From the NCBI GenBank assembly GCA_016190375.1, contig JACPQR010000220.1:1-48059 (forward strand): a stretch of 48,059 bases of DNA, read 5' to 3'. The position numbers and the translations under genes were made by a program. Shown here piece after piece: positions 30,146-38,214 of the stretch (position 1 is its first letter; every line of letters starts with the position of its first letter). Origin of the DNA: Deltaproteobacteria bacterium (GTDB taxonomy: Bacteria; Myxococcota_A; Polyangia; JACPQR01). The notes under the pieces are model-generated. The model ran no database searches, was not told the origin of the DNA, and was given only the letters and a program-made list of their open reading frames with translations.

Positions 30146-31278
30146 GCCGCACGATTCCGCGTGGCGCTGCGCTCCTGGCCCTCGTCGCGTGCGCCGATTG
30201 TCGCGAGCGCGCCGGGGGCGACATGGCCGGCATGCAGATGGATCACGTCCCGGGGGAACGTGGGCCCGTGCTCCTGGATCCCGCCCGGCGGCAGGCGATC
30301 GGAGTGCGGACCGAGCGGGCTTCGGTCCGCGCCATCGAGCGCGACGTCCGCGCCACCGGCATCGTGAGGACGGACGAGCGGCTCGAGCGCCACATACACT
30401 TGAAGTTCGAGGGCTTCGTCGAGCGCGTCTTCGTCAACTTCGTGGGGCGCGCGGTGCGACGCGGCGAGCGGCTTCTCTCGGTGTACAGCCCCGAGCTGTA
30501 CGCGGCGGAGGCGGAGCTCGCTCAGGCGCTCGCCGCCCGCGACAGGCCGAGGGCCGGGCCGTTCGCCAAGCCGGACCTGGCTCAGGCGGAGGCGCTGGTC
30601 GAAGCTGCGCGGGCGCGGCTTCTTCTCCTCGACGTCCCCGCCGCCGAGGTCGAGCGGCTCGAGCGGACGCGCGGCGCGAGGCGCACCCTCGTGATCGACA
30701 GCCCGATCGACGGCACGGTGATGGAGAGGAACGTCCGGGACGGAATGCGAGTCATGCCCGAGACCGCGCTCTTCGTCGTGGCGGACCTCTCGCGCGTGTG
30801 GATCCTCGCCAGCGTCTTCGAGCAGGACATCGCAGCGGTGCGAGTCGGGGACGTCGTTCGAGTCGAATTCGCCGGCGACGCCGTCCCCTCCCGTGCGGGG
30901 ACCATCTCGTTCGTCTCGCCGACGATCGACGAGGCGACCCGGACCGCGCAGGCGCGGGTCGAGGTGGACAACACGGACGGGGCCGTGCGTCCGGGGCTCT
31001 ACGCCCAGGTCACGATCCGGGTCCCGACAGAGGAGCTCCTCGCAGTTCCCATCGCAGCCGTGATCGAGACCGGCCTCAGGACGATCGTCTTCGTCGAGAC
31101 CGCCCCCGGCCGATTCGAGCCGCGCGAGGTCCGACTGGGTGCGCGCGCCCGCGAATGGGCCGAGGTCGAGGACGGCGTGGTGGCGGGCGAGGCGGTGGCG
31201 GTGAGCGCGCAGTTCCTGCTCGACGCCGAGAGTCAGATCCGTGCCGGACCGCGCGAGGCTCCTCACGGAGGCCATTGA
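30142..31278 (+). CDS. cusB: Efflux periplasmic adaptor (CusB-like, lipoprotein)
   Basis: 378 residues from GTG 30142 (GTGA overlap). Signal ALLALVACADC suggests lipid anchoring. A Met/His-rich segment, MAGMQMDH, sits near the N-terminus and a His pair ends the protein (PHGGH), both plausible Cu/Ag contacts. The barrel-sandwich half-motif FEGFVERVFVNFVGRAVRRG and IDGTVMERNVRDGMRV, and the beta-barrel WILASVFEQDIAAVRVGD, are typical of CusB/HlyD adaptors. It links the RND pump to the outer membrane channel. The RND gene overlaps its stop by one base. Confidence 0.9.
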   Translation: MSRTIPRGAALLALVACADCRERAGGDMAGMQMDHVPGERGPVLLDPARRQAIGVRTERASVRAIERDVRATGIVRTDERLERHIHLKFEGFVERVFVNFVGRAVRRGERLLSVYSPELYAAEAELAQALAARDRPRAGPFAKPDLAQAEALVEAARARLLLLDVPAAEVERLERTRGARRTLVIDSPIDGTVMERNVRDGMRVMPETALFVVADLSRVWILASVFEQDIAAVRVGDVVRVEFAGDAVPSRAGTISFVSPTIDEATRTAQARVEVDNTDGAVRPGLYAQVTIRVPTEELLAVPIAAVIETGLRTIVFVETAPGRFEPREVRLGARAREWAEVEDGVVAGEAVAVSAQFLLDAESQIRAGPREAPHGGH

Positions 31279-34200
31279 TGGGCCAGAGCCCGCTCCGCTG
31301 GGTGATCGTCGCGTGCGGGCGTCGCCCCGGACTGGTGCTCGGCGTGGTCGGGGCGCTCGCCGTCGCGGGCGGCGCGGCCGCGCTCTCGACGCCGCTCGAC
31401 GCGCTGCCCGACCTCACCGACACCCAGGTCATCGTCGGAACCGAGTGGATGGGTCGGGGTCCCACGCTGATCGAGGACCAGATCACGTACCCGCTCGTCA
31501 CCTCGATGCTCTCGCTCGCCCGCGTGCGGACCGTGCGCGGCTTCTCGATGTTCGGCATGTCGTTCGTGTACGTGATCTTCGAGGACGGGACGGACCTGTA
31601 CTGGGCCCGAACGCGGGTCCTCGAGCAGCTCTCGAAGCTGCAGGGGAGCTTCCCGCCCGGCGTCTCTCCCTCGATCGGCCCCGACGCGACGGGCGTGGGC
31701 TGGGTATACGAATACGCGCTGGTCGACCGGACGGGCCGCCACGATCTCTCCGAGCTCCGCAGCTTCCAGGACTGGCACCTGCGCTACTGGCTGTCCTCGA
31801 TCGACGGCGTCGCCGAGGTCGCGAGCGTCGGCGGGTTCCGGCGCGAGTACCGCGTGATCGTCGAGCCGGCGGCGCTGCAGGCCCGCAGGATCTCCGTGAC
31901 CGACGTCGCATCGGCCATCCGAGCATCCAACCTCGACGTGGGCGGCGGCGTCCTGGAGGTGAACGAGCACGAGTACGCCGTGCGCGGCCGCGGCTACGTG
32001 GCGAGCGCCGGCGACATCGAGGAGGTCGTGGTCGCGACGGACGGCGCCGGGGTCCCCGTCCGCGTCCGCGACGTCGCGCGGGTCGTCGTCGCCGGCGCCC
32101 AGCGGCGCGGCCTCGTCGAGCTCGATGGGCAGGGCGAGGTCGTCGGCGGCATCGTCGTCATGCGCTACGGCGAGAACGCCCTCGAGGTCATCCGAAGGGT
32201 AGAGGACAAGCTCCGCGAGGTGCGGCCGTCCTTCCCCGAGGGGATCGAGCTCGTCACGACCTACGACCGCTCCGATCTCATCGAGGGCGCGGTCCGGACG
32301 CTGGGCTCGAACCTCGCCCAGGTGCTCGCCATCATCTGCGTCACGATCGTCGTCTTCCTGTTCCACGTCCGATCGTCCTTCGTCGCGATCCTCGTCCTGC
32401 CCGTGGCCGTGCTCCTCGCCTTCATTCCGATGAAGGCGATGGCGCTCACGACGAACATCATGTCCCTGGCCGGGATCATCATCGCGATGGGGGACATGGC
32501 GGACTCGGCGGTCGTCCTCGTCGAGAACGCTCACCGCAAGCTCGCCGAGGAGGGAGCCGGTCGCCCGCGGCTCGATGTCGTCCTCGAGGCCGCGGGGGAG
32601 CTGGGCCCGGCGATCTTCGGCTCGCTCCTCGTCATCGCCATCTCCTTCCTTCCCGTGTTCACGCTCGAGGCTCAGGAGGGCCGCCTGTTCGGACCTTTGG
32701 CCTGGACCAAGACGTTCTCCATGGTGGCCGCCTCGCTCCTCGCGATCACGTTCGTCCCGGCCCTGATGAACCTCCTCGTGCGTGGCCGCATCAGGGCGCA
32801 GAAGGACAACCCAGTGCATCGTCTCCTGACGCGTGCATACCTCCCATTCGTCCGGGGCGCCTTGCGCCACCGCCGCTGGGTCGCAGCCGGCACGCTGCTC
32901 CTGGTCGTCGCGACCGCCTACCCCTTCGCGCACCTGGGAAGCGAGTTCATGCCTCCGCTCGACGAGGGCACGGTCTTCTTCATGCCCGTCACGGTGCCCG
33001 GCATCTCGATCGAGCAGGCCCGCCGGGTCGTCCAGGCCCAGGACACGGCGCTCCGCGCGATCCCGGAGGTGCTCCACGTCTTCGGCAAGGTGGGCCGCGC
33101 CGACACCGCGACCGACCCTGCTCCGATCTCGATGATCGAGACGGTGATCCAGCTTCGACCGCGTGACCGCTGGCGCCCGGGGATGACGACCGAGGGCCTC
33201 ATCGCCGAGATGCGCGCGGCCGCCGAGCTGCCGGGCCTGCAAGCCTCCTGGAGCATGCCGATCAAGGCGCGGATCGACATGCTCACGACCGGCATCCGCA
33301 CGCCGATCGGCATCAAGGTGTTCGGGCCCGACCTCCAGGTGATCGCGCGGCTCGGGCAGGAGCTCGAGCGGACCCTGCGGGCCGTCCCCGGTACCCGGTC
33401 GGTGTACGCCGAGCGCGAGCTCGGGGGGCTGTACGTCGACTTCCGGCCGGACCGCGTGGCAATCGCCCGATACGGGCTGCGGGTCGAGGACGTGCTCGCC
33501 GTCGTCGAGACCGCAATCGGCGGCTTGACGGTGGACCGCACGGTCGAGGGCCGCGAACGCTACAGCATCAGCGTCCGGTACCCCCGGGAGCTACGCGGCG
33601 ATCCCGTGGCGCTCGGCAGGGTGCTCGTACCGGCGGGAGCATCGTCGAGCATGGATGGCACGGGCAGGGTGGGCTCCGGCCCGGCGTCGGATTCGGCCCC
33701 CGCGAGCGTCGTCAACGTTCCACTGGCACAGCTCGGTCGGATCGATGTCGTCCGCGACTCGCCCATGGTGAAGGACGAGGATGGGTCGCTGGTCGGCTGG
33801 GTCTTCGTCGACGTCGAGGGACGCGACCTCGGCGGCTTCGTGAACGACGCGAAGGAGCGCGTGGCTCGCGAGCTCCGCATTCCGGCCGGCTACCGCCTCG
33901 CGTGGACCGGGCAGTACGAGTTCATGGCCCGCGTCGCGCAGAGGCTGCGGACGGTACTGCCGCTCACGATCGGCCTCATCGTCCTGATCCTCTACCTCAA
34001 CCTGCGCTCGCTGGGCGCCACGGCCCTCGTCCTCTGCTCGGTGCCCTTCGCAGCCGTCGGGTCCGTGTGGCTGATGTGGGGCCTCGGCTGGAACACCTCG
34101 ATCGCGGTCTGGGTCGGCATGATCGCGCTCCTCGGCGTTGCCGCCGAGACCGCATCGGTGATGGTGATCTACCTCGAGCAGGCCTGGCGGCGCGCTCGAG

Positions 34201-34460
34201 CCGCCGGGAGCCTGACCTCCCGCGAGGCTCTGGCCGAGGCAGCGCGGGACGCCGCCAGCCTGCGCGTCCGCCCGCTCCTGATGACCGTCGGGATGAACAT
34301 CCTCGGGCTCTTGCCGGTGATGCTCGACACGGGTGTCGGATCCGACGTCGCAAAGAGGATCGCCGCCCCGCTCTGGGGCGGCCTCGTCTCGCTCACGCTG
34401 CTCACGCTCGTCGTGATCCCGGCTCTCTGGCTCCTGTGGCGGGAGCGCGCGCGGTTCTAG
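31278..34460 (+). CDS. cusA: Heavy-metal RND efflux pump (CusA/CzcA-type)
   Basis: 1060 residues. N-terminal LPDLTDTQVIVGTEW and the TM4 segment IIAMGDMADSAVVLVENAHR are typical of the HME-RND class, the acidic residues being proton relay candidates. SMPIKARIDMLTTGIRTPIG is the conserved periplasmic loop in which CusA carries a Cu/Ag-binding methionine. With the Met-rich adaptor, monovalent copper or silver is the more likely substrate than zinc or cobalt; this is inference. Start ATG 31278 overlaps the adaptor stop. Driven by proton motive force, it expels metal through the outer membrane. Confidence 0.93.
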   Translation: MGQSPLRWVIVACGRRPGLVLGVVGALAVAGGAAALSTPLDALPDLTDTQVIVGTEWMGRGPTLIEDQITYPLVTSMLSLARVRTVRGFSMFGMSFVYVIFEDGTDLYWARTRVLEQLSKLQGSFPPGVSPSIGPDATGVGWVYEYALVDRTGRHDLSELRSFQDWHLRYWLSSIDGVAEVASVGGFRREYRVIVEPAALQARRISVTDVASAIRASNLDVGGGVLEVNEHEYAVRGRGYVASAGDIEEVVVATDGAGVPVRVRDVARVVVAGAQRRGLVELDGQGEVVGGIVVMRYGENALEVIRRVEDKLREVRPSFPEGIELVTTYDRSDLIEGAVRTLGSNLAQVLAIICVTIVVFLFHVRSSFVAILVLPVAVLLAFIPMKAMALTTNIMSLAGIIIAMGDMADSAVVLVENAHRKLAEEGAGRPRLDVVLEAAGELGPAIFGSLLVIAISFLPVFTLEAQEGRLFGPLAWTKTFSMVAASLLAITFVPALMNLLVRGRIRAQKDNPVHRLLTRAYLPFVRGALRHRRWVAAGTLLLVVATAYPFAHLGSEFMPPLDEGTVFFMPVTVPGISIEQARRVVQAQDTALRAIPEVLHVFGKVGRADTATDPAPISMIETVIQLRPRDRWRPGMTTEGLIAEMRAAAELPGLQASWSMPIKARIDMLTTGIRTPIGIKVFGPDLQVIARLGQELERTLRAVPGTRSVYAERELGGLYVDFRPDRVAIARYGLRVEDVLAVVETAIGGLTVDRTVEGRERYSISVRYPRELRGDPVALGRVLVPAGASSSMDGTGRVGSGPASDSAPASVVNVPLAQLGRIDVVRDSPMVKDEDGSLVGWVFVDVEGRDLGGFVNDAKERVARELRIPAGYRLAWTGQYEFMARVAQRLRTVLPLTIGLIVLILYLNLRSLGATALVLCSVPFAAVGSVWLMWGLGWNTSIAVWVGMIALLGVAAETASVMVIYLEQAWRRARAAGSLTSREALAEAARDAASLRVRPLLMTVGMNILGLLPVMLDTGVGSDVAKRIAAPLWGGLVSLTLLTLVVIPALWLLWRERARF

Positions 34461-34481
34461 TCCGTGGTGCTTCCGCGCCGG

Positions 34482-35267
34482 TCATACCTGGGGCTCGGCC
34501 CCGGGGTCGTAGCCAACCTCGCCCGCGACGGTCGCGAACCTCTCGGCGATGGAGGGGTCGATGCTGACGCGGGCGAGGGCCGCCCTGGCCTTCGCGTTCT
34601 CGCGTAGCGCGGCGTGCGCCTCCGCGAGCGCCAGGTGCAAGTGGCTTCCGCCTCCCAGCGAGATGCCTTCCTCGAGCAGCTCGATCGCGTCATCGAGCTT
34701 GACGTCGCGTCGAATCAGCCCGTGGGCGAGGTTGTGAAAGACGTTCGGCAGGCGAGCGCCGCGCGAGAGGACCTCGCGGTAGATCGGCTCGGCGTCCGCG
34801 TCTTCGCCCAGCTCGTAGCAGGCGTTGGCGAGGCCTATCAGCAATGGCAGCTTCTCGTTCTCCACCGTCCGCTCGAGCGCGCTCCGGAACGCGTCGCGCG
34901 CCTCGGCGTGGCTTCCCAGCTCCTGGTGGACCATCGCCCGCCGCGCGGCCAGGTAGGACGGGGCGGCGAAGAGCCGCAGGAGCACCTGACGGCGGTAGAG
35001 GCCGATGAGCTCGCCCTTGCGGCGAAGCTGCATCAGCCTCAGGAGCTGCCGCTCGAACCGCCGTGCCCGCCAGCGCAGGATCCGCGGCAGGCCGAAGCTG
35101 AACACGATGATGGGCGCGAGGAGCGCCGTCACCACTACCCCGGAGACCCCGTAGCCCCACCGCAGGCCGGCGGCGATGACCGGCACCGCCAGGATGAGGA
35201 GGTTTCGGACCGACAGCTCGAACCGCCCGGAGGGTGGCGCGATGGGCGCCGACATGGTGTCGATCAT
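34482..35267 (-). CDS. Membrane-anchored TPR protein
   Basis: 261 residues. Two N-terminal hydrophobic segments (NLLILAVPVIAAGL and VVVTALLAPIIVFSFGL) anchor it in the membrane. From about residue 110, TPR-like helix pairs follow: AMVHQELGSHAEARDAFRSA, LANACYELGEDADAEPIYRE, and LALAEAHAALRENAKARAAL. Probably a scaffold. ATG 35267 overlaps the stop of the upstream protease-like gene (ATGA), so they are co-translated. No specific family recognised. Confidence 0.8.
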   Translation of the reverse strand: MIDTMSAPIAPPSGRFELSVRNLLILAVPVIAAGLRWGYGVSGVVVTALLAPIIVFSFGLPRILRWRARRFERQLLRLMQLRRKGELIGLYRRQVLLRLFAAPSYLAARRAMVHQELGSHAEARDAFRSALERTVENEKLPLLIGLANACYELGEDADAEPIYREVLSRGARLPNVFHNLAHGLIRRDVKLDDAIELLEEGISLGGGSHLHLALAEAHAALRENAKARAALARVSIDPSIAERFATVAGEVGYDPGAEPQV

Positions 35268-36562
35268 GGTACCTCGTTCGACTCCCTTAGACCCGTGTCT
35301 CTCCCCTCGGTTCCCAGGGCGGAAAAGATCGACGAGCCGGTCGTGCCCGGCCGGAATCCTTCATAGACCACCACCCTGCTTCCCCCCAGCGCGATCCCGA
35401 CCGGGCCCTCGGGCGTGCTCCACTCGACCTCCCCCGGCGTCTCCCGGAGAATCGAGCGGGTCCGATATCCACGCTCGACGATCGAGCGGTACGCGCCTGC
35501 GAGCTCCCGCGCGTCCTCGGGCCGATCCCACGCCATCGACCAGACGAGCGAGAGCCGGCCCTCCCGCTCCCACACGACTGCCCTGTCGCCGTCCCAGCCG
35601 GCAGCGACCCTGCGCGCCCGGTCGGCTCCGAGAAAACGACGGACGAGCTCGCGGACGCCACGCTCACCGAGGACGTCGTCGAAGATCCTTCGAGAGCCTC
35701 CCCCAGGTCCGACCGAGTCCCGCACCTCGAGCGTGGCAGGTCGATCGCCGGGGTAGCGTTCGGGATGGAGGATCTGCTCCGTCGAGGCCGGCGGCCGGCG
35801 GTACGCGGCGTCGACGGCCGCCCAGCCGCCGCGGCGGAAGAGATGCTCCACGAAACGACCGCCCTCGAGGTAGGGGAAACGCAGCTCGTCCACGAGCCAC
35901 CCAGGCTCGCGCTCCTCTTCGTCTCGTGCTGCCAGGATCCTCTCCATCCGCCGCAGGTACGCCGCGAACGACCGTCCACCCACGTAGAGGAACCCGACGC
36001 GGGTCGCGTCTCCCTCGCCGAGCGCCCGTCGAGCCATCCGCGCATCGCCGTCGGCGGCGCCGTCGACGAGCGCTTCGAGGTCGACGTGCTGGTGCACCAG
36101 CGCGTGCCCGACCTCGTGCGCCAGCGTCTCGCCGGTCGACGGATCGCGTCCCGTGATGGCGCCGACGACCTCGCCGACATCCGATCGGAAGGCGTCGCGC
36201 GCCACCACGTACAGGCGACGATCTTCGGTCACGTAGTACCCCGCGGGCTCGGAGGAGTAGGCGCGCCGGTAGAAGGCTTCGATGTCGTCGTCCCAGTCGA
36301 TGAGGCCGAGCTTCGCCAGGGCCCGCTGCCGACGCGCCAGGTCGCCGGATTCGACCTCGGTCCTCAGATCTCGCTCGACCTGGGAACGCAGCTCGCTCAC
36401 GGGCTGAAGCGCGACGCGGATCGGTCGCAGGACGCGCAGCCGTCGCACCCGCGACACCTCGCGCACGATGCTCTCGACGGCCTCGGGATCGACCTCGCCG
36501 TAGGCGACGACCTTGACGTGACAGCCCGCGAGAGCCAGCGCACCGAGCACGAGTCGCCGCAC
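35264..36562 (-). CDS. Putative zinc-metalloprotease lipoprotein
   Basis: 432 residues from GTG 36562. The signal RRLVLGALALAGCHV is a lipobox. The HEVGH motif (about 149-153) gives two zinc-ligand histidines and the catalytic Glu. A third ligand could be Glu183 in ALGEGDATRVGFLY, a pattern seen in gluzincin-like secreted proteins with an 'EGDA' helix. The C-terminal half is a helical and beta region with no family I can name. Likely a periplasmic or surface peptidase. It is coupled to the TPR protein and divergent from the porin gene (23-bp gap). Confidence 0.72.
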   Translation of the reverse strand: MRRLVLGALALAGCHVKVVAYGEVDPEAVESIVREVSRVRRLRVLRPIRVALQPVSELRSQVERDLRTEVESGDLARRQRALAKLGLIDWDDDIEAFYRRAYSSEPAGYYVTEDRRLYVVARDAFRSDVGEVVGAITGRDPSTGETLAHEVGHALVHQHVDLEALVDGAADGDARMARRALGEGDATRVGFLYVGGRSFAAYLRRMERILAARDEEEREPGWLVDELRFPYLEGGRFVEHLFRRGGWAAVDAAYRRPPASTEQILHPERYPGDRPATLEVRDSVGPGGGSRRIFDDVLGERGVRELVRRFLGADRARRVAAGWDGDRAVVWEREGRLSLVWSMAWDRPEDARELAGAYRSIVERGYRTRSILRETPGEVEWSTPEGPVGIALGGSRVVVYEGFRPGTTGSSIFSALGTEGRDTGLRESNEVP

Positions 36563-36585
36563 GGATTCCAGTATAGTTCGACGGC

Positions 36586-37668
36586 GTGGCACTCGGAGCC
36601 GTTCCTTCCCGGTCAGCGTCAGGTCGCGCAGGAGGCGTGCTGGTTCTTCTCCTCCTCGCTTCGGGGCCGGCGCTCGCGAATGATCTGGTGATCGTCGAGC
36701 CCGGGCCTCCTCCATCACCGCGGCAGCGGGCGACGCTCCAGGCCGGCCCGGTCGATCTATGGGCTGGCGCGCTGGTCCAGCTCGACGCGGGCCGCGGAGG
36801 CGAGCGGCAGGGCTTCTTTCTCCGTCGCTCGCGCCTCCGCTTCGGCGGTCGGCTCGAGCGGCTCGTCTCTCTCGGTCTGCGTCTGGAGATCGAGCTGAAC
36901 CCGATCGCCGATCCCGCGGGCCTCCTCGACGCAGTCGTCGAGTTCCGCGTCGCATCACGCGGCCTCGCCGACCTCGGACGGCTCGAGCTCGGTCAGATGA
37001 AGGTGCCGCTGTCGCAGGAGGTGATGGACGCGCCCGAGGACCTCGCGTTCGTCGAGCGGGCCCAGGGCGCCAGGCTCATCGCGCCGGGTCGCGACGCAGG
37101 CGTTCTTTACACGCTGCCGCTCCTTCGCGGCGAAGGCCGCGCTGCCTCGGTCCCCCGAGCCCAGCTCCGCTTCGGCCTCTTCAACGGCGAAGGCGCGGGG
37201 GAGCTGGGCGGCGGCGGCGGTTCTGCGACCCTGCTCCGTCTGGACGGCGGCGTGGGCGATCCGTCCCGCGCCAGGGTCGGCGGCAGGTGGGGCTTCGCCC
37301 TCTGGAGCAACCCCGACTCGCCGGTCGGCGCCGGCATCCAGTCCGCCACGATCGCCGGAGCGGACCTGACCCTCTGGTACCGAGCGCTCCGTGCCGGCGC
37401 GGAGCTCCTCTGGCGCGACGCCGCCGACGGCTCGCAGTCGCGGGCGGTCTGGGCGTGGGCGAGCTACGACGTCATCGCCGACATCCTCCAGCTTCGCGGC
37501 CGCGCCGAGACGCTGGACGATGGCGTTCTCACCCGACGGGTCACGCTGGGCGCGACGTTCCACTACCTGCCCGATCGCTTCCGCCTCCTGTACGACCTGA
37601 CCGTCCCGCTCGACCCCGTGGGAAATGCGTCGGTCGCGCACGTGACCTCGTTCATGGCGGTGCTGTGA
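36586..37668 (+). CDS. OprP-like outer membrane porin
   Basis: 360 residues. Signal GGVLVLLLLASGPALA. The body alternates short amphipathic strands such as GFFLRRSRLRFGGRLERLVS, LEIELNPIADPAGLLDAVVE and LGATFHYLPDRFRLLYDLTV, the pattern of phosphate-selective porin O/P family barrels. It ends in FMAVL, with the terminal hydrophobic residue being compatible with outer membrane insertion. Substrate unknown; phosphate selectivity should not be assumed. GTG 36586 is the only start before the signal. Confidence 0.75.
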   Translation: MALGAVPSRSASGRAGGVLVLLLLASGPALANDLVIVEPGPPPSPRQRATLQAGPVDLWAGALVQLDAGRGGERQGFFLRRSRLRFGGRLERLVSLGLRLEIELNPIADPAGLLDAVVEFRVASRGLADLGRLELGQMKVPLSQEVMDAPEDLAFVERAQGARLIAPGRDAGVLYTLPLLRGEGRAASVPRAQLRFGLFNGEGAGELGGGGGSATLLRLDGGVGDPSRARVGGRWGFALWSNPDSPVGAGIQSATIAGADLTLWYRALRAGAELLWRDAADGSQSRAVWAWASYDVIADILQLRGRAETLDDGVLTRRVTLGATFHYLPDRFRLLYDLTVPLDPVGNASVAHVTSFMAVL

Positions 37669-37723
37669 GAGCATGAGCGAGAGGCCGCGCGCAACTTGCT
37701 CGCAACGCGACACCCTCGAGGGC

Positions 37724-38134
37724 ATGATCGACGGCGTGGTCAGATTTCATCTCCTCGGTCCGCTCGCAGCGACGCTCACGGCGCTGGCCAGTTGCTCGCT
37801 CATGGGGCTGTACGACTCACCTCCTGCCGTCCATCGCGACGCCGGTTCGCCGGCGGGCGAGGACTCCGGGTCACCAGTCGACGCAGCGTCGTCAGCCGAT
37901 GGCGGGTCGCCGATCGACGCGGGGCCGGTGGACGCTCCACCGGGCGAGGTCTGCGACGACGTCCTGGACAACGACGGGGACGGGAGTGTCGACTGCGCCG
38001 ATCCCGACTGCGAGCTGGACCCGGCTTGCGGAGTGAGCGGGGACGAGATCTGCGACGACGGCACCGACAACGACGGCGACGGGCGCGTCGACTGCGACGA
38101 CTCCGAGTGTGATGCGCAGCCGCCCTGCGCTTGA
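37724..38134 (+). CDS. Small MopE-motif lipoprotein
   Basis: 136 residues from ATG 37724; an earlier in-frame ATG (37673) would place 17 polar residues before the signal. Signal FHLLGPLAATLTALASCS is lipoprotein-like. A Ser/Asp/Ala linker (about 35-75) leads to two MopE-type repeats, EVCDDVLDNDGDGSVDCADP and EICDDGTDNDGDGRVDCDD, each able to bind a metal ion through Asp side chains. It follows the porin closely. A bare repeat stalk without a propeller, unlike the two large paralogues. Confidence 0.78.
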   Translation: MIDGVVRFHLLGPLAATLTALASCSLMGLYDSPPAVHRDAGSPAGEDSGSPVDAASSADGGSPIDAGPVDAPPGEVCDDVLDNDGDGSVDCADPDCELDPACGVSGDEICDDGTDNDGDGRVDCDDSECDAQPPCA

Positions 38135-38160
38135 AGGTTACAGCCATTCCTATACCAAAT

Positions 38161-38186
38161 TGATAGAAAGTCGCGACCAACTATCA
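38161..38186. terminator. Nested palindrome in AT-rich gap between convergent genes
   Basis: TGATAG (38161-38166), AAA, GTCGCGAC (38170-38177), CAA, CTATCA (38181-38186): a dyad within a dyad, in an unusually AT-rich 80-bp gap between the lipoprotein and nrdJ ends. It may act as a bidirectional terminator. The U-run is weak, so this is tentative. No gene lies in the gap. Confidence 0.4.
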
Positions 38187-38214
38187 GTTCGGCGAGGACT
38201 GCGGGGACGGGGAT

